Source: Streptomyces sp. NBC_01571
GTDB taxonomy: Bacteria > Actinomycetota > Actinomycetes > Streptomycetales > Streptomycetaceae
Length of the DNA stretch: 64,000 nucleotides
Direction: 5' to 3'
NCBI RefSeq assembly: GCF_026339875.1
Contig: NZ_JAPEPZ010000001.1
Location: forward strand, 62,001-126,000
Positions within the stretch are counted from its first letter, which is position 1, and the number at the start of each line of letters is the position of its first letter. Positions 1 to 9,254 of the stretch are shown in pieces. The position numbers and the translations under genes were made by a program. Under the pieces are notes generated by a model that was not told where the DNA came from, ran no database searches, and saw nothing but the letters and a program-made list of their open reading frames with translations.

Positions 1-1137
1 TGGATCGATCCGCGGACCGGGAAACGCCACCGGGTCTGGGCGTTCGTGATGGTCCTGCCGTGCTCGCGGCACATGTTCGTCCGGCCTGTGCTGCACCTGG
101 ACCAGCACGCATGGACGGAAGCGCACGTCGCAGCCTTCCGCTACTTCGGCGGCGTCCCGCGCCGGCTCGTCCCGGACAACCTCAAGACCGGTGTCGACAA
201 GCCCGACCTCTACGACCCGAAGATCAACAAGGCGTATGCCGAACTCGCCACCCACTACGGAGCGTTGGTCGATCCGGCCCGGGCGGCGAAGCCGAAGGAC
301 AAGGCGCGGGTCGAGCGGCCGATGCCCTATGTCCGCGACTCGTTCTGGCGAGGCCGGGAGTTCACCTCGATCGAGCACATGCAGACCGAGGCCGTGACCT
401 GGAGCCAGCAGGTCGCCGGTCGGCGCAAGTGCCGGCCACTGGGCGGGGCCGCCCCGATGACCGTGTTCGACGCGTTGGAGGCGGCCGAACTGCTGCCTCT
501 GCCGCCGACTCCGTTCGTGCTGGCCCGCTGGTCGACGGCCACGGTCGGCCCGGACATCCACATCAAGGTCGGCCGCACCCTCTACTCGGTGCCGTGGAAG
601 CTGATCGCCCGCCGCGTCGACGTCCGCTCGACCGCCACGATGGTCCAGGTCTTCCACGACGGCTCCCTCGTCAAGACCCACGCAGCCCTTGACCAGGGAA
701 AACGCACCGACAAGAGCGACTATCCGCCGGAGAAGATCGCCTTCCAGATGCGGACGCCGGTCTGGTGCCGCAGTCAGGCGTCCGAGGTTGGCGACGCCTG
801 CCGCGAGGTCGTCGACCAGCTGCTGGAGGTGAACGTGCTCTATCGGCTCCGCGCTGCCCAGGGGGTCCTCGGGCTGCGGAAGAAGTACGGCGAGACGCGG
901 CTGGAGGCCGCCTGCGCGAGGGCCATCGCGGTTGGCGACCCGTCCTACCGCACCATCAAGGGCATCCTCATCGCCGGCACCGAAACCGACCCCGAGCACG
1001 AGACCAGCGGTGATGCCGGGGCTGCCGCCTTCCTGCATGGCCCCGCCCGGCTCTTCGCCACCGTCGCGACCCCCGACGCGACGGATGACGACCACGACGA
1101 CCAGGTGCACGACGAAGCCGAGGTGGAAGCCCGATGA
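1..1137 (+). CDS. istA: IS21-family transposase IstA, 5' end cut by the window
   Basis: This is the DDE (rve-type) transposase of an IS21-class element; its frame is open from the first base, so the N-terminus lies outside the window. The integrase-core signature PDNLKTGV, with the second catalytic Asp, is at about residues 59-66 of the visible part. It is followed by the AKPKDKARVER segment typical of IstA and a basic C-terminal DNA-binding region. The stop overlaps the istB start (ATGA), as usual in IS21. The C-terminus is intact. I see nothing inactivating here, but the partner istB is broken. Confidence 0.88.
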   Translation, partial: WIDPRTGKRHRVWAFVMVLPCSRHMFVRPVLHLDQHAWTEAHVAAFRYFGGVPRRLVPDNLKTGVDKPDLYDPKINKAYAELATHYGALVDPARAAKPKDKARVERPMPYVRDSFWRGREFTSIEHMQTEAVTWSQQVAGRRKCRPLGGAAPMTVFDALEAAELLPLPPTPFVLARWSTATVGPDIHIKVGRTLYSVPWKLIARRVDVRSTATMVQVFHDGSLVKTHAALDQGKRTDKSDYPPEKIAFQMRTPVWCRSQASEVGDACREVVDQLLEVNVLYRLRAAQGVLGLRKKYGETRLEAACARAIAVGDPSYRTIKGILIAGTETDPEHETSGDAGAAAFLHGPARLFATVATPDATDDDHDDQVHDEAEVEAR

Positions 1138-1881
1138 CCGTGATGGACGCCGCCCTGCGGGAGTCGCTCAAGGCCCTGCGACTGTCAGGCATGCTGGAGA
1201 CCCTCGATGCTCGCCTCGCCCAGGCCCACGGAGGCGAGCTCGGCCACCTCGACTTCCTCAAGGTCCTCTGTCAGGACGAGATCACCCGCCGGGAGACCGT
1301 CGCGTTCCAACGGCGTTTGCAGCGGGCTAAGTTCGAGCAGCAGGTCACCCTGGAGGAGTTCGACTTCACCGCTTCCTCGAAACTGCCCGCCGCCCAGATC
1401 CGCGACCTGGGAGCCCTGCGCTGGCTCCATGCCGGCGAATCGGTCATCCTCTTCGGCCCCGTCGGCGTCGGCAAGACCCACATCGCCCAGGCCCTCGGCC
1501 ACCTCGCCGTCCGCCAGGGCGCCCACGTCCGCTTCGCCAAGACCAGCCGCATCCTCGCTGACCTCGCCGGCGGCCACGCGGACCGCACATGGGAGAAACG
1601 CGTCCGCGAACTCGTGCGCCCCGACGTCCTCATCCTCGACGACTTCGCCATGCGCCAGCTGTCCGCGGCCCAGGCCGACGACCTCTATGAACTCGTCTCC
1701 GAGCGGCAGGGACGGTCTCTGATCATCACCAGCAACCTGGCGCCCAGCGACTGGTATCAACCCCGTCGTCGCCGAGTCCCTCCTGGACCGGCTCATCAAC
1801 ACCAGCCATCAGGTGATCATGAACGGGCCTAGCTACCGCCCGAACAAGCGGCCCAGGAACCCCACCGACAAGATCAAATAG
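1134..1881 (+). pseudogene. istB: IstB ATPase helper of IS21, frameshifted near the C-terminus
   Basis: This is the AAA+ helper ATPase of the IS21 transposition complex. Walker A GPVGVGKT is at about residues 108-115 and Walker B VLILDDFAM near 163-171. The start ATG overlaps the istA stop. After SNLAPSDWY a short deletion near 1757 shifts the frame, and the reading frame from 1134 ends at 1832. The normal ending (NPVVAESLLDRLINTSHQV and on to the stop at 1881) lies in another frame. Sensor and C-terminal residues are therefore lost in the primary frame, so this IS21 copy is probably defective. A sequencing error is the alternative. Confidence 0.85.
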
Positions 1882-2238
1882 GGAAAACCGGTGGACGTCG
1901 TCGGGATACGTGGCAGTAGAGGCGCTCCCTGGCGGTCCTTCATCCGGACGCGGCGTTTCGGCAATCAGTTTGGATGGCTGTGCCTAAAGCGCTCCGCAGT
2001 GAACGCGCGCTTGCCGGCCGCGGTCCCCATCGTGGCCGTTGGGGCGCCGGTGGAGTGGGGACCTGCGTCGGTGCGGCGTGTCGCGGTTTCCCACGAAATC
2101 CGGTGGAGTCTCAGCGGCCGGAAGTGATTGGGTCCTCCTCAATGCTTCGCTGACACGGCCCGGCACAGTGCGAGGCGCAAGGTCCGAATCGCAGGCGTGG
2201 TCTAGCCCGCGTGTCGTCGAGTGATGGAGGTTATCGCG
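1882..2238. other. intergenic, no supportable gene
   Basis: Between the istB remnant and the methyltransferase I see no recognisable gene. Open frames on both strands lack ribosome-binding sites and family motifs. The right end of IS21 and the methyltransferase promoter should lie here, but I could not define either. Confidence 0.5.
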
Positions 2239-3027
2239 GTGGCTGGTTATGGGGCGCTTTCCGACGTATACGAGTGGCTGATCGGGGACGACAGGTTGAC
2301 CCCCGCCAAGGCAGCCGCGGTTTACTACAGCGATGTCGTGGGCTCTATGCCGCCCAACGCGCGCGTCCTCGACTGCGCGTGTGGAACCGGCCAGCTCGCC
2401 GTCGGCCTTGCGAGTCTTGGCCTTGACGTGGTTGCCGCAGACGCCAGCAGTGGGATGGTTCGCCGGACCGAGAAGGCCGCCGACGAGCAGGGTGTCTCGC
2501 TTCGAGCCCTCCGCGCGAGCTGGGACGAGCTGCCCGACCACCTGGAGGACTCCACGTTCGATCTGGTGTTCTGTGTCGGCAACTCGCTCGGGCACGCTGA
2601 GGGCGCAGCCGGGCGCCTGACCGCACTGGACGCGATGTCGCGGCTGCTGAATCCGGGCGGACGCCTCGTGCTCACGTCACGCAACTGGGAGCTCGTGCGC
2701 TCCGCCGGCTCACGGGTAGACGTCCGCGATCGACTCATCCGCCGCAACGACCGCGATGCGGTCGTCAGCTACTACTGGCAGATCGAGCAGCACTGGGAGC
2801 AGGAACACTTCCTCGAGATCGTGGTCGCCCAGATCGAGCCGGATGGGGCAGTGCGAGCCTGCTCGGAGCGGTTGTCCATCTGGCCCTACCGGTACGAGGA
2901 CCTCGTGGCGCAGTTGCGGAGCGTTGGGCTCACGGTGCAGTCCACCACCTTCGACCCCGAGAGCGATGGATACCTGGTGGTCGCCAGCCGTGACCAGGCG
3001 CGAGGCACGTCTGAGCCGGCGCGCTGA
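2239..3027 (+). CDS. class I SAM-dependent methyltransferase
   Basis: A Rossmann-fold methyltransferase of 262 residues. SAM-binding motif I is VLDCACGTGQLAVGLA, followed by the acidic end of strand 2 (DVVAADAS) and a motif IV-like FDLVFCVGNSLGH. The GTG at 2239 is chosen because GGAGG lies at 2226-2230 with an 8-nt spacer; the GTG at 2221 and ATG at 2224 have no such site. The substrate cannot be told from the sequence. It stands alone, downstream of the IS21 remnant. Confidence 0.8.
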   Translation: MAGYGALSDVYEWLIGDDRLTPAKAAAVYYSDVVGSMPPNARVLDCACGTGQLAVGLASLGLDVVAADASSGMVRRTEKAADEQGVSLRALRASWDELPDHLEDSTFDLVFCVGNSLGHAEGAAGRLTALDAMSRLLNPGGRLVLTSRNWELVRSAGSRVDVRDRLIRRNDRDAVVSYYWQIEQHWEQEHFLEIVVAQIEPDGAVRACSERLSIWPYRYEDLVAQLRSVGLTVQSTTFDPESDGYLVVASRDQARGTSEPAR

Positions 3028-3190
3028 TCCGCCTTTCGTCGTCGTTGCCGACCTGCCAGCTCGCGACCGCCTGCAGCGCTTCGCGAAGTGTTCAGCGCTT
3101 GAAGCGGTTGCTGCGGGTGCGGTCCTCACCTTGCATCTGACCTGCTCAAGCTGAGGTTGGAAACAGCTCACGGTCTGCCTCACCGTCAGC

Positions 3191-3753
3191 TCACGTCAGT
3201 AGCTGGGGAATTACGTGAACTTCCGCCTGGGGAATTTCGCGGTCGTCCACACGGCCACCGCCATGCTGGAAATACACTTCGTTGAACCCTTCGGCAATGA
3301 TTCCGCGCATCTCCTGGTAGCTAGCCCCCTCACCACGGGCCTCGAACAAGCGGCGGGCATACTCCGACGGAAGGTGCACGGTAAGTCGCCGGAAGCGTCC
3401 GTCGTCGGTACTGCCGACCGCCGCGGTGTAGCCGAAACGAGCCCTCGTCTCCACCTTGATGCCGCCCGTGGCGGCGGCCTGGCGGTGCCGGCGCTCGCGT
3501 ACCAGCGACTGCCACCGCTGCTTCACCGCGTCATCGATCTTCGCGGCAACGTCGGCGGGAGGGTACTTCGGGAAGAGTTCGGGCTTGGCGTAGAGGTCGG
3601 CGTTGCCGCCACTGTCGGGGATGGCGACGAAGTTGAAGACCGCGCGCTGGGGGCGGGCACGTTGCGGGCTGATCCATCCTCGGGCCCGGTGAGCTGCTTG
3701 AGCGTCTCACCGGAGTCGGGGATGTACACGTCGACGTAGACGAGGGACTTCAT
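3191..3753 (-). pseudogene. tpg: Tpg-like telomere terminal protein, frameshifted
   Basis: The C-terminal 110 or so residues carry the pattern of Streptomyces Tpg proteins, which cap linear replicon ends and prime end patching: KQRWQSLVRERR, TRARFGYTAAVGSTDDGR, LTVHLPSEYARRLF and GFNEVYFQHGG. That frame is open up to 3709 but has no start before an internal GTG at 3526. An ATG at 3753 opens MKSLVYVDVYIPDSGE in another frame and runs into the same region. A one-base indel in a GC run near 3645 would join them into about 187 residues, close to the usual Tpg length. The N-terminal part does not resemble the usual Tpg HTH. Family assignment is from memory of the C-terminal motif. Confidence 0.6.
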
Positions 3754-3960
3754 GTTCTTGTTGCCGGTGGCGGCGTTGGAGGTCCGAGGTGGCCGGTTGA
3801 CATATTTCGGACCGGTGTGAGGCTGAAGAAGACACGGTTCCGCCGTCGCGTCACATAGAGCCTGACAATGCCGACCACCCACCAGTTCGCAGCGGCGACA
3901 GATGAACCTAAACCCTGCTCCGTAGGGGAGCAACTCCGGGACGCGAAATGAGGCGATCGA

Positions 3961-5061
3961 ATGGACCGGGTTCCCGAGGTGGCCGTGGTAGGAGCCGGCA
4001 TCGTCGGCCTCTGCACCGCCTATGCACTGGCCGAACGCGGAACGACGGCGCGGGTGTATGAAAGCGGCGTTCCAGGCCACGGGCAGTCCAGTGGCCAGTC
4101 CCGCATCTTCCGCCACGCGCACGACGACGCCCGCCTGGTCGAATTCACCCGGCAGGGCCGCGCCGTCTGGAACGAGTGGGCCGACCGGTTGGGCGCCGAA
4201 CTGATCTCCCAGGACGGAGTGGTCGCCCTGGGCGGTCCCGTTCCTGAGAGACTGCGCATTCTGCAGGATGCCGGCGGCATACCGGTCCGGACCGTGGACA
4301 GCGCCGAGCTTCACGCCCGCATGCCGCTGCTCGCCGACTACCGCGGTCCCGCGATGCTCGATGAGGACGGCGGCGCCATCCGCACCCGTGTCGCGGTCGA
4401 GAGCCTGGCCAACGCGCTGGGTGACTCTGTGGTGACAGACGAGGTCATCTCGCTGCATCCGACGGGCCGCGGCACGGTGGAGGTGCTCAGCGCCGTCGGC
4501 CGCGAAGAGTACGCAACGGCCGTGGTGTGCGCGGGGCTGAGCACCGCGCGGCTGGCACGCAACGTGGGGCTTTCGCTACCCATACGGCCGGCAGCCCACG
4601 TCCGCCTCACCTTCCAGGTCAGGGGAACGCCCCCGGAACGGGTCGCCTGCCTGCAGGACAGCAGCGGCGACTTCGGCGAGGTCGGCGTCTACGCAGCCCC
4701 CTACCCCGGCAACAGCCGATATGCGGTGGGCCTCAGCCAAACGGTCGAGGTACGGGAGGATGGCAGCTTCACGGACCCCGAAGCACTGGTGGCGCTCAAC
4801 GACCGCGCCCGCGCGTATGTCTCCCGCGCATTGCCCGGCCTCGACCCCGAGCCCGTCGAGTACCTGCACTGCTGGGTGACAAGCCTGCCGTGGAGCGAAG
4901 ACGGCATGGCGGTCTGGGAAGCCGACAGAATCTTTTTCGCCGCCGGGCACAACCTGTTCAAACAGGCACCTCGACTGGGACGGGCATTGGCCAGCGCGGC
5001 CATGGCCGAAGAACTCGAGGAGAACCTGCGTCCAGCGGCAGCACTCGGCCAGCCCCGCTGA
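3961..5061 (+). CDS. FAD-dependent oxidoreductase, sarcosine/N-methyl amino acid oxidase-like
   Basis: 366 residues of the D-amino-acid-oxidase/MSOX fold. The dinucleotide-binding motif VVGAGIVGLCTAYALAERG is near the N-terminus, and QSSGQSRIFRHAH matches the flavin-contact segment of monomeric sarcosine oxidases. A Cys in LHCWVTSLPW sits where sarcosine oxidases attach FAD covalently, followed by IFFAAGHNLFKQAP, the C-terminal FAD-binding segment. It probably oxidises a secondary or N-methylated amine, giving H2O2. It stands alone on the plus strand, between two minus-strand replication-like loci. Confidence 0.78.
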   Translation: MDRVPEVAVVGAGIVGLCTAYALAERGTTARVYESGVPGHGQSSGQSRIFRHAHDDARLVEFTRQGRAVWNEWADRLGAELISQDGVVALGGPVPERLRILQDAGGIPVRTVDSAELHARMPLLADYRGPAMLDEDGGAIRTRVAVESLANALGDSVVTDEVISLHPTGRGTVEVLSAVGREEYATAVVCAGLSTARLARNVGLSLPIRPAAHVRLTFQVRGTPPERVACLQDSSGDFGEVGVYAAPYPGNSRYAVGLSQTVEVREDGSFTDPEALVALNDRARAYVSRALPGLDPEPVEYLHCWVTSLPWSEDGMAVWEADRIFFAAGHNLFKQAPRLGRALASAAMAEELEENLRPAAALGQPR

Positions 5062-5595
5062 ACACCCCAACAGTTGGCGCATCCCGCTCCGACGACGCGG
5101 TACCTACGAGGGGCGAGGAAGCCGGTACGCCCCGGCCTTCCCGGAGGCAGCTATTTCGTGTCCCCGTTTCAGAGAACTCTTTCGTGTCCGGTGGGTTGCG
5201 CTCATTCACGATCTTGAAGGTTTGACGGCACAATCTTTCCGCTTGGAGAGCGACGTACGCCTTACGACGTACACCTTCGCGGTGGGGGCCGGCTGAGGGC
5301 CATCGACTCCTTGCTCAGCCGCGGTACACCGCCGGCATCCGTGTGGTGGGTGACCATGGCGATCTACAGCATGATGTGCCCGCACCTGGGGGATCGCGAA
5401 GACTCCCTCCTACGCTGGTCGCCCGGCCCGGGCCGAGGGACGCGTCGGTGATCGCGGTGCCATTCGGAAAGATCCCGATCACCTCGGTGCGGCAGCGGCA
5501 GCCGCGCGACGCGGACGGCCTTCGCTGGATGAACCATGGGCCCCTGGAGGTGGGCCTGACCGCCGAGGACCTCGCGACATCTGGTCGCGGGCCGC
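5062..5595. other. IS debris and short direct repeats, no intact gene
   Basis: No complete gene. Direct repeats of TTTCGTGTCC lie near 5155 and 5180, and CGACGTAC occurs twice near 5250-5275. On the minus strand around 5450-5490 the short string VIGIFPNGTAIT resembles the C-terminus of IS256-type transposases, but it is too short to call firmly. The rest appears to be scrap from successive insertions. Confidence 0.45.
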
Positions 5596-5599
5596 GGCG

Positions 5600-5805
5600 T
5601 CGGCGAGTTCAAGGCGTCCAGGCCCGCCCAGGAGCGGAACGCGGTCCAGCGGTCCGTCTCCACCCGGGCCCGGGTGAAGCGGAGCACCCGGGCCACCGCG
5701 GAGGTGAGGTTGTCATAGCGGACCTTGCCCCTGGGTATGCCGCCCAGCACCTGGCAATACTCTCCCGCGCCGTCGTGAACAAGACGGGCGACTTCCCCGC
5801 AGGCA
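5600..5805 (-). pseudogene. IS21 IstA fragment of a different subgroup
   Basis: About 65 codons on the minus strand read as an IstA core segment: GEYCQVLGGIPRGKVRYDNL, then ARVETDRWTAFRSWAGLDAL. This is a different IS21 subgroup from the element at the left edge of the window. It has no start and no downstream half. It abuts the broken third gene of the operon that begins at 9220, so this insertion, or its later decay, probably truncated that operon. Confidence 0.6.
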
Positions 5806-5814
5806 CCCGCTCCT

Positions 5815-6102
5815 GACCCCCGCGCCATCCAAGCGCCCGGCCGCCGACCCCTGCTCAGCGGCCGGGCGGACCCATGCCCCGACCAGCCTGGCACCCACAC
5901 GGCCTGGAGGAGTGGAGGCAACATCGTCTGACTGGGCGGCAAGGGCTCGCGGGGCCTCGCCGGTATCCGCGGCGGCCACGTCCGTGAAGCCGCTGACCGC
6001 AGGCGCCATCGCCACCGCCGCGACTCCCGTCCCGCCCGCCAGCAACGCCCGCCTGACCAACTGCCAGGCAGCCGCACGCACGTCTCGCGGGACAGCAGTC
6101 AC
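5815..6102 (-). pseudogene. third gene of the polymerase-like operon, 3' truncated
   Basis: The GTG at 6102 overlaps the stop of the preceding gene (GTGA), so it belongs to the same coupled operon. The N-terminus has a basic stretch with RR, then a hydrophobic segment (ALLAGGTGVAAVAMAPAVSG). That suggests a membrane anchor or Tat-type signal. After about 95 codons the frame runs into IS21 debris, so the C-terminus is lost. I do not recognise the family. Confidence 0.5.
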
Positions 6103-6671
6103 CGGAGTTCGACGGAGTAGTTGCTGCCGGAGAATTCCCAGCCGTCGGTGCCTTCGCCGATGTCGGCGACGATGACGTCGTCGGTGAAGCGGTCCTCGAA
6201 GTCGTCGTCGCGCAGGTCGCCGGCCAGCCAGAGCACCTCGATGTCGCTCCAGTCCCCGCGGCTCGCGTCGATGCGCAGAGGGGCGGCACGGCGGGTGCCG
6301 CGTTCGCGTTCGTCGGCGCCGGTCTTGACGAGGCCGCTGATCTCGAACTGGCCGTCCTTGATGTGGTCGGGGATGGGGTCGGCGGGGACGATGGCGACAT
6401 TCTCGTACGCGGTGTGGATGAGGTCGCGGTAGCTGCGGCGGACGTTGTACTCGGGATCCGACAGCCACTTGAAGAGGGTGTCAGGGCGGACGTCGAGGCC
6501 GGCGGCGTCCAGGGCCTCGTAGCCGCGGCGGGTGCCGGTGAGTTGGCCGAGCTGGGCGTGCCAGTGCTTGGCGCTGTAGGAGGCGAGGCGGTGGCGGGGG
6601 GTGACCTGGGCGCGCAGGAGGTCGTTGAGTGCGGCGCCGAGGGAGTGGCCGTGTCCGGTGGGCCCTGCCAT
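6099..6671 (-). CDS. HTH-like small protein, second gene of the polymerase-like operon
   Basis: 190 residues. The segment LTGTRRGYEALDAAGLDVRP, followed by TLFKWLSDPEYNVRRSYRDL, looks like a helix-turn-helix. It is laid out like the N-terminal half of Tpg proteins, in which a conserved GT precedes an LGVSQRTVERY-type helix. The C-terminal third is acidic and has no motif I recognise. Its ATG shares one base with the stop of the 849-residue gene (TGATG), so the two are translationally coupled. It could be a DNA-binding or terminal-protein-like partner; the role is inferred from context only. Confidence 0.6.
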   Translation of the reverse strand: MAGPTGHGHSLGAALNDLLRAQVTPRHRLASYSAKHWHAQLGQLTGTRRGYEALDAAGLDVRPDTLFKWLSDPEYNVRRSYRDLIHTAYENVAIVPADPIPDHIKDGQFEISGLVKTGADERERGTRRAAPLRIDASRGDWSDIEVLWLAGDLRDDDFEDRFTDDVIVADIGEGTDGWEFSGSNYSVELR

Positions 6672-9220
6672 CAGTCGTCACCTTCGGGGATGAACTCGCC
6701 GGGCTGGAGGAACTTGGCCTTCACCTGGCCGAAGCCGGTCCCGACCCGGTACGTGCCGGGCGGCGTCTCGTCGGGGGTCCAGAAGATCGCGGCGTCGACG
6801 TTGCGCAGAGCGACGAGGGTGTGGCCCTCCTGGACGGCTTTGAAGGCGTTGAGCCAGTGCCGGACGGAGGCTTCGGCGACCATGCTCATGCGCCAGTCCG
6901 GCCGCCAGAACGGCGACCGCGACTCGGGCCGCTTGGGCCACAGCAGACGCAGTGCGATCGACAGGCGGGTCTTGTAGTTCTTGTACGGCTCGCCACCGGC
7001 CTGGATGAGCTCGGTGCGGGCCTCGCGGGCCGCGGCGTAGAACGGCTTGAACAGCGACTCGTTCGCCTTTCCCGTCCAGGAGTCGTGGATGGTCACGGGC
7101 GTGGTGAGGTGGCCCTCGCGGTGCAGGCGCTCCAGCTGCTTGATGTGCGGGGTGGTCACCCATACCCGTCCCTCGTCGTCGGGCCGGTCGATGAGCCGCC
7201 CGAGCGGGTGGGGCATCCCCGGGTGGTCCCACTCCGGAATGCTGATCTGGTAGATCCCGGCCTGACCCCGGTCGAAGGCGTCAAGGTGGCCGGTGTGCAG
7301 GAGCTTGTTCGGAGCGAGGGGGACGGCGGAGCAGGCGGAAGGGAAGGAGCCGTTGCGGTCGATCAGGCACAGCACGCCGTCCCCGAACGATGCGGGCACG
7401 TCGAGCTGGTCGCGCCGCACGCGCTTGCCGTTGCCGCGGACGTGCGCGACGCGGGTGCTGGTGACCTCGGGGTGGACCCAGCGGGGCTCGCCGTCCATGT
7501 CCTCACTGATCAGCGGCCACGGGCCGTCCTCCCGGTCTTCCTTTCGGATCACCGGGACCGGGTGCATCTTCGAACGCGTCACCGAGTCCTTGAGGATCCT
7601 CAAGGCCGGGAAGACCGTGCCCTGCGGCTCGTCCTCCTCGTCGCCCGGGACCAGGCCGTCGTCGTCGTCCCGACGGTCGTCATCGTCCGTGTCCGCGACG
7701 GCGCTGCTGCCGGCGGCAGGCCGGGCTGGTTCCGTGGGAGAAGGCTGCGCGGTTACGGCGACGGGGGCGGGCGCGTTGTAGGCGTGCAGCGCGGCGGCGA
7801 GGCGGCGCCCCTCGGTGTGGTCGGGCAGCCGGAGCCCGGCGGCGGCCAGGGCCCGCAGCGGGACGTGGAGTTCGTCGAGGTCCTTGATGTTGCCGGCGGC
7901 GAGCGCGGTGCGCAGTGCGGCGAGCAGGTGGGTTGCCTCGGCGGGCAAGCCTTGGAAGGCGCCGGAGGTGAAGGGAAGGGCGGCCGCTGCCAGTTCGCGG
8001 ACAGTGTCGCTGCCCATCGTGTCCGGGACCGTGTCGCTGCCTGCACGCGTACCGGCGGCCGCGGTGGTGTCGGCGGCCGTGGGGGTGTCGAGGAATCGGG
8101 CGTGTGCGAGGTCGGGGCGCAGGCGGGCGTGGCCGATGATGCCCAGGTCCCGTTCGGCGACGGTGACGTTCGTCTCCCCGGTGTCGGGGTGCGCGGTGAG
8201 GGTGAGGATGACGTCGGCGTCCAGGAGGTTGACGATGGCCGGGTCGTCGGTGTCCAGGACGGCGAGAACCGGGACGTGCTGGGTGCGGGCCAGTTCCCGC
8301 AGGACCTGGCTGGCCGCCGGGAGGTGTTCCCCCGACAGCGGCAGGCGCGGGTTGCGGGCCCGCTGCAGGCGGTCGACGACGACGAGCGCCAGATCCCCGG
8401 CCACCGGCACGGTCTCGGCGATGGCCTCGGCGGTCAGGTCGCTGCCGTCGTCGATGAGCAGTGGCGCGTTGCGGAGTCGCTGGACGACTTCCTGTTCGTG
8501 CGGGGTGAGGGTGCCGGTCTTGAGGCGGGCGTAGTCGCCGCCTGCTTCCGCGGCGATGATGCGGCGGGTGATGTCGGCGCGGTTGGGGCCCGATGCCGCG
8601 TACAGGACACGGCTGTTGAGGGCGAGCGCCGTGTGCCGGGCCGCCCCGAGGCCGATCAGGCTTCCGCCGACCTGTGGAGGGGCGGCGACCAGGACCAGAC
8701 GTCCGGGGTGCAGACCGCCGGTGGCCGCGTCCAGGCCCGCCAGGCCGAAGGAGAGGCCGGGAGCCGATCCGGAGGTGATGACATCGCCGAGGGCGTCGCC
8801 GAGCGTGGCGAGCCGGCGTCCGGGGTCACGAGTGGGCTGGCTGGTCACCACGCCTCCTGCGGTTGCCGCGGTATGCGCGGCCGTGTCGGATGGAGTGCTG
8901 CTGATCGGGCCGTTGGCGGGGAGCAGCACCGCGACGGGTGTGCTGTTCCTGCGGAGTACCTGGGGCTGTCCGCTGACTGCCCGGCCGATCAGGGTGCCGA
9001 AGTCCTTCTGCGCCGCGCTCAGTACCCAGGAGGGGAACGCGTCGGCCTTGCGTGCGGCCGGGAACCGGTCGAGCGGGGCGAGGAGAACACGGTCTTCCTG
9101 CTTCGAGCCGCGGTGGATCAGGGTGGGGACCCCGTCGTCGTTGGCGCGTTTGACCAAGGCGTACAGGTCCCTGCGGGCGTCACTCGCGTTCATCGCGGAC
9201 TCTTGTGGTGACTGGCTCAC
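6671..9220 (-). CDS. multidomain replication-like protein: Phd-like, RecA/DnaB-like and family-B-polymerase-like regions
   Basis: 849 residues from a GTG preceded by GGGAGG. Residues 14-53 (ARRDLYALVKRANDDG and on) and 63-101 resemble two Phd/YefM antitoxin folds. Residues 155-345 resemble the DnaB RecA core, but Walker A is degenerate (APPQVGGSL, no GKT) while a Walker-B-like LALVVVDRLQ remains. A low-complexity Asp-rich linker is at 510-530. Residues 615-815 show, in order, DRNGSFPSA (polB motif A, Asp621), WVTTPHIKQLERLHREG, YKNYKTRLS (motif-B-like Lys) and RNVDAAIFW (motif-C-like, Asp809). It could instead be a DnaB-related Rep with an unrelated tail. Confidence 0.65.
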   Translation of the reverse strand: MSQSPQESAMNASDARRDLYALVKRANDDGVPTLIHRGSKQEDRVLLAPLDRFPAARKADAFPSWVLSAAQKDFGTLIGRAVSGQPQVLRRNSTPVAVLLPANGPISSTPSDTAAHTAATAGGVVTSQPTRDPGRRLATLGDALGDVITSGSAPGLSFGLAGLDAATGGLHPGRLVLVAAPPQVGGSLIGLGAARHTALALNSRVLYAASGPNRADITRRIIAAEAGGDYARLKTGTLTPHEQEVVQRLRNAPLLIDDGSDLTAEAIAETVPVAGDLALVVVDRLQRARNPRLPLSGEHLPAASQVLRELARTQHVPVLAVLDTDDPAIVNLLDADVILTLTAHPDTGETNVTVAERDLGIIGHARLRPDLAHARFLDTPTAADTTAAAGTRAGSDTVPDTMGSDTVRELAAAALPFTSGAFQGLPAEATHLLAALRTALAAGNIKDLDELHVPLRALAAAGLRLPDHTEGRRLAAALHAYNAPAPVAVTAQPSPTEPARPAAGSSAVADTDDDDRRDDDDGLVPGDEEDEPQGTVFPALRILKDSVTRSKMHPVPVIRKEDREDGPWPLISEDMDGEPRWVHPEVTSTRVAHVRGNGKRVRRDQLDVPASFGDGVLCLIDRNGSFPSACSAVPLAPNKLLHTGHLDAFDRGQAGIYQISIPEWDHPGMPHPLGRLIDRPDDEGRVWVTTPHIKQLERLHREGHLTTPVTIHDSWTGKANESLFKPFYAAAREARTELIQAGGEPYKNYKTRLSIALRLLWPKRPESRSPFWRPDWRMSMVAEASVRHWLNAFKAVQEGHTLVALRNVDAAIFWTPDETPPGTYRVGTGFGQVKAKFLQPGEFIPEGDD

Positions 9221-9254
9221 TCACCCTCCCGGTACTCAACTCCCTTACAGGATA

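Noticed and set aside
5450..5490. IS256 transposase end (VIGIFPNGTAIT)
   Set aside because: Only about 12 residues match and the continuation does not; kept as a remark, not as a feature.
6629..9211. 860-codon open frame on the plus strand
   Set aside because: It is the mirror of the 849-residue minus-strand gene, rich in Gly/Val/Arg, without motifs or a ribosome-binding site. High third-position GC opens antisense frames.
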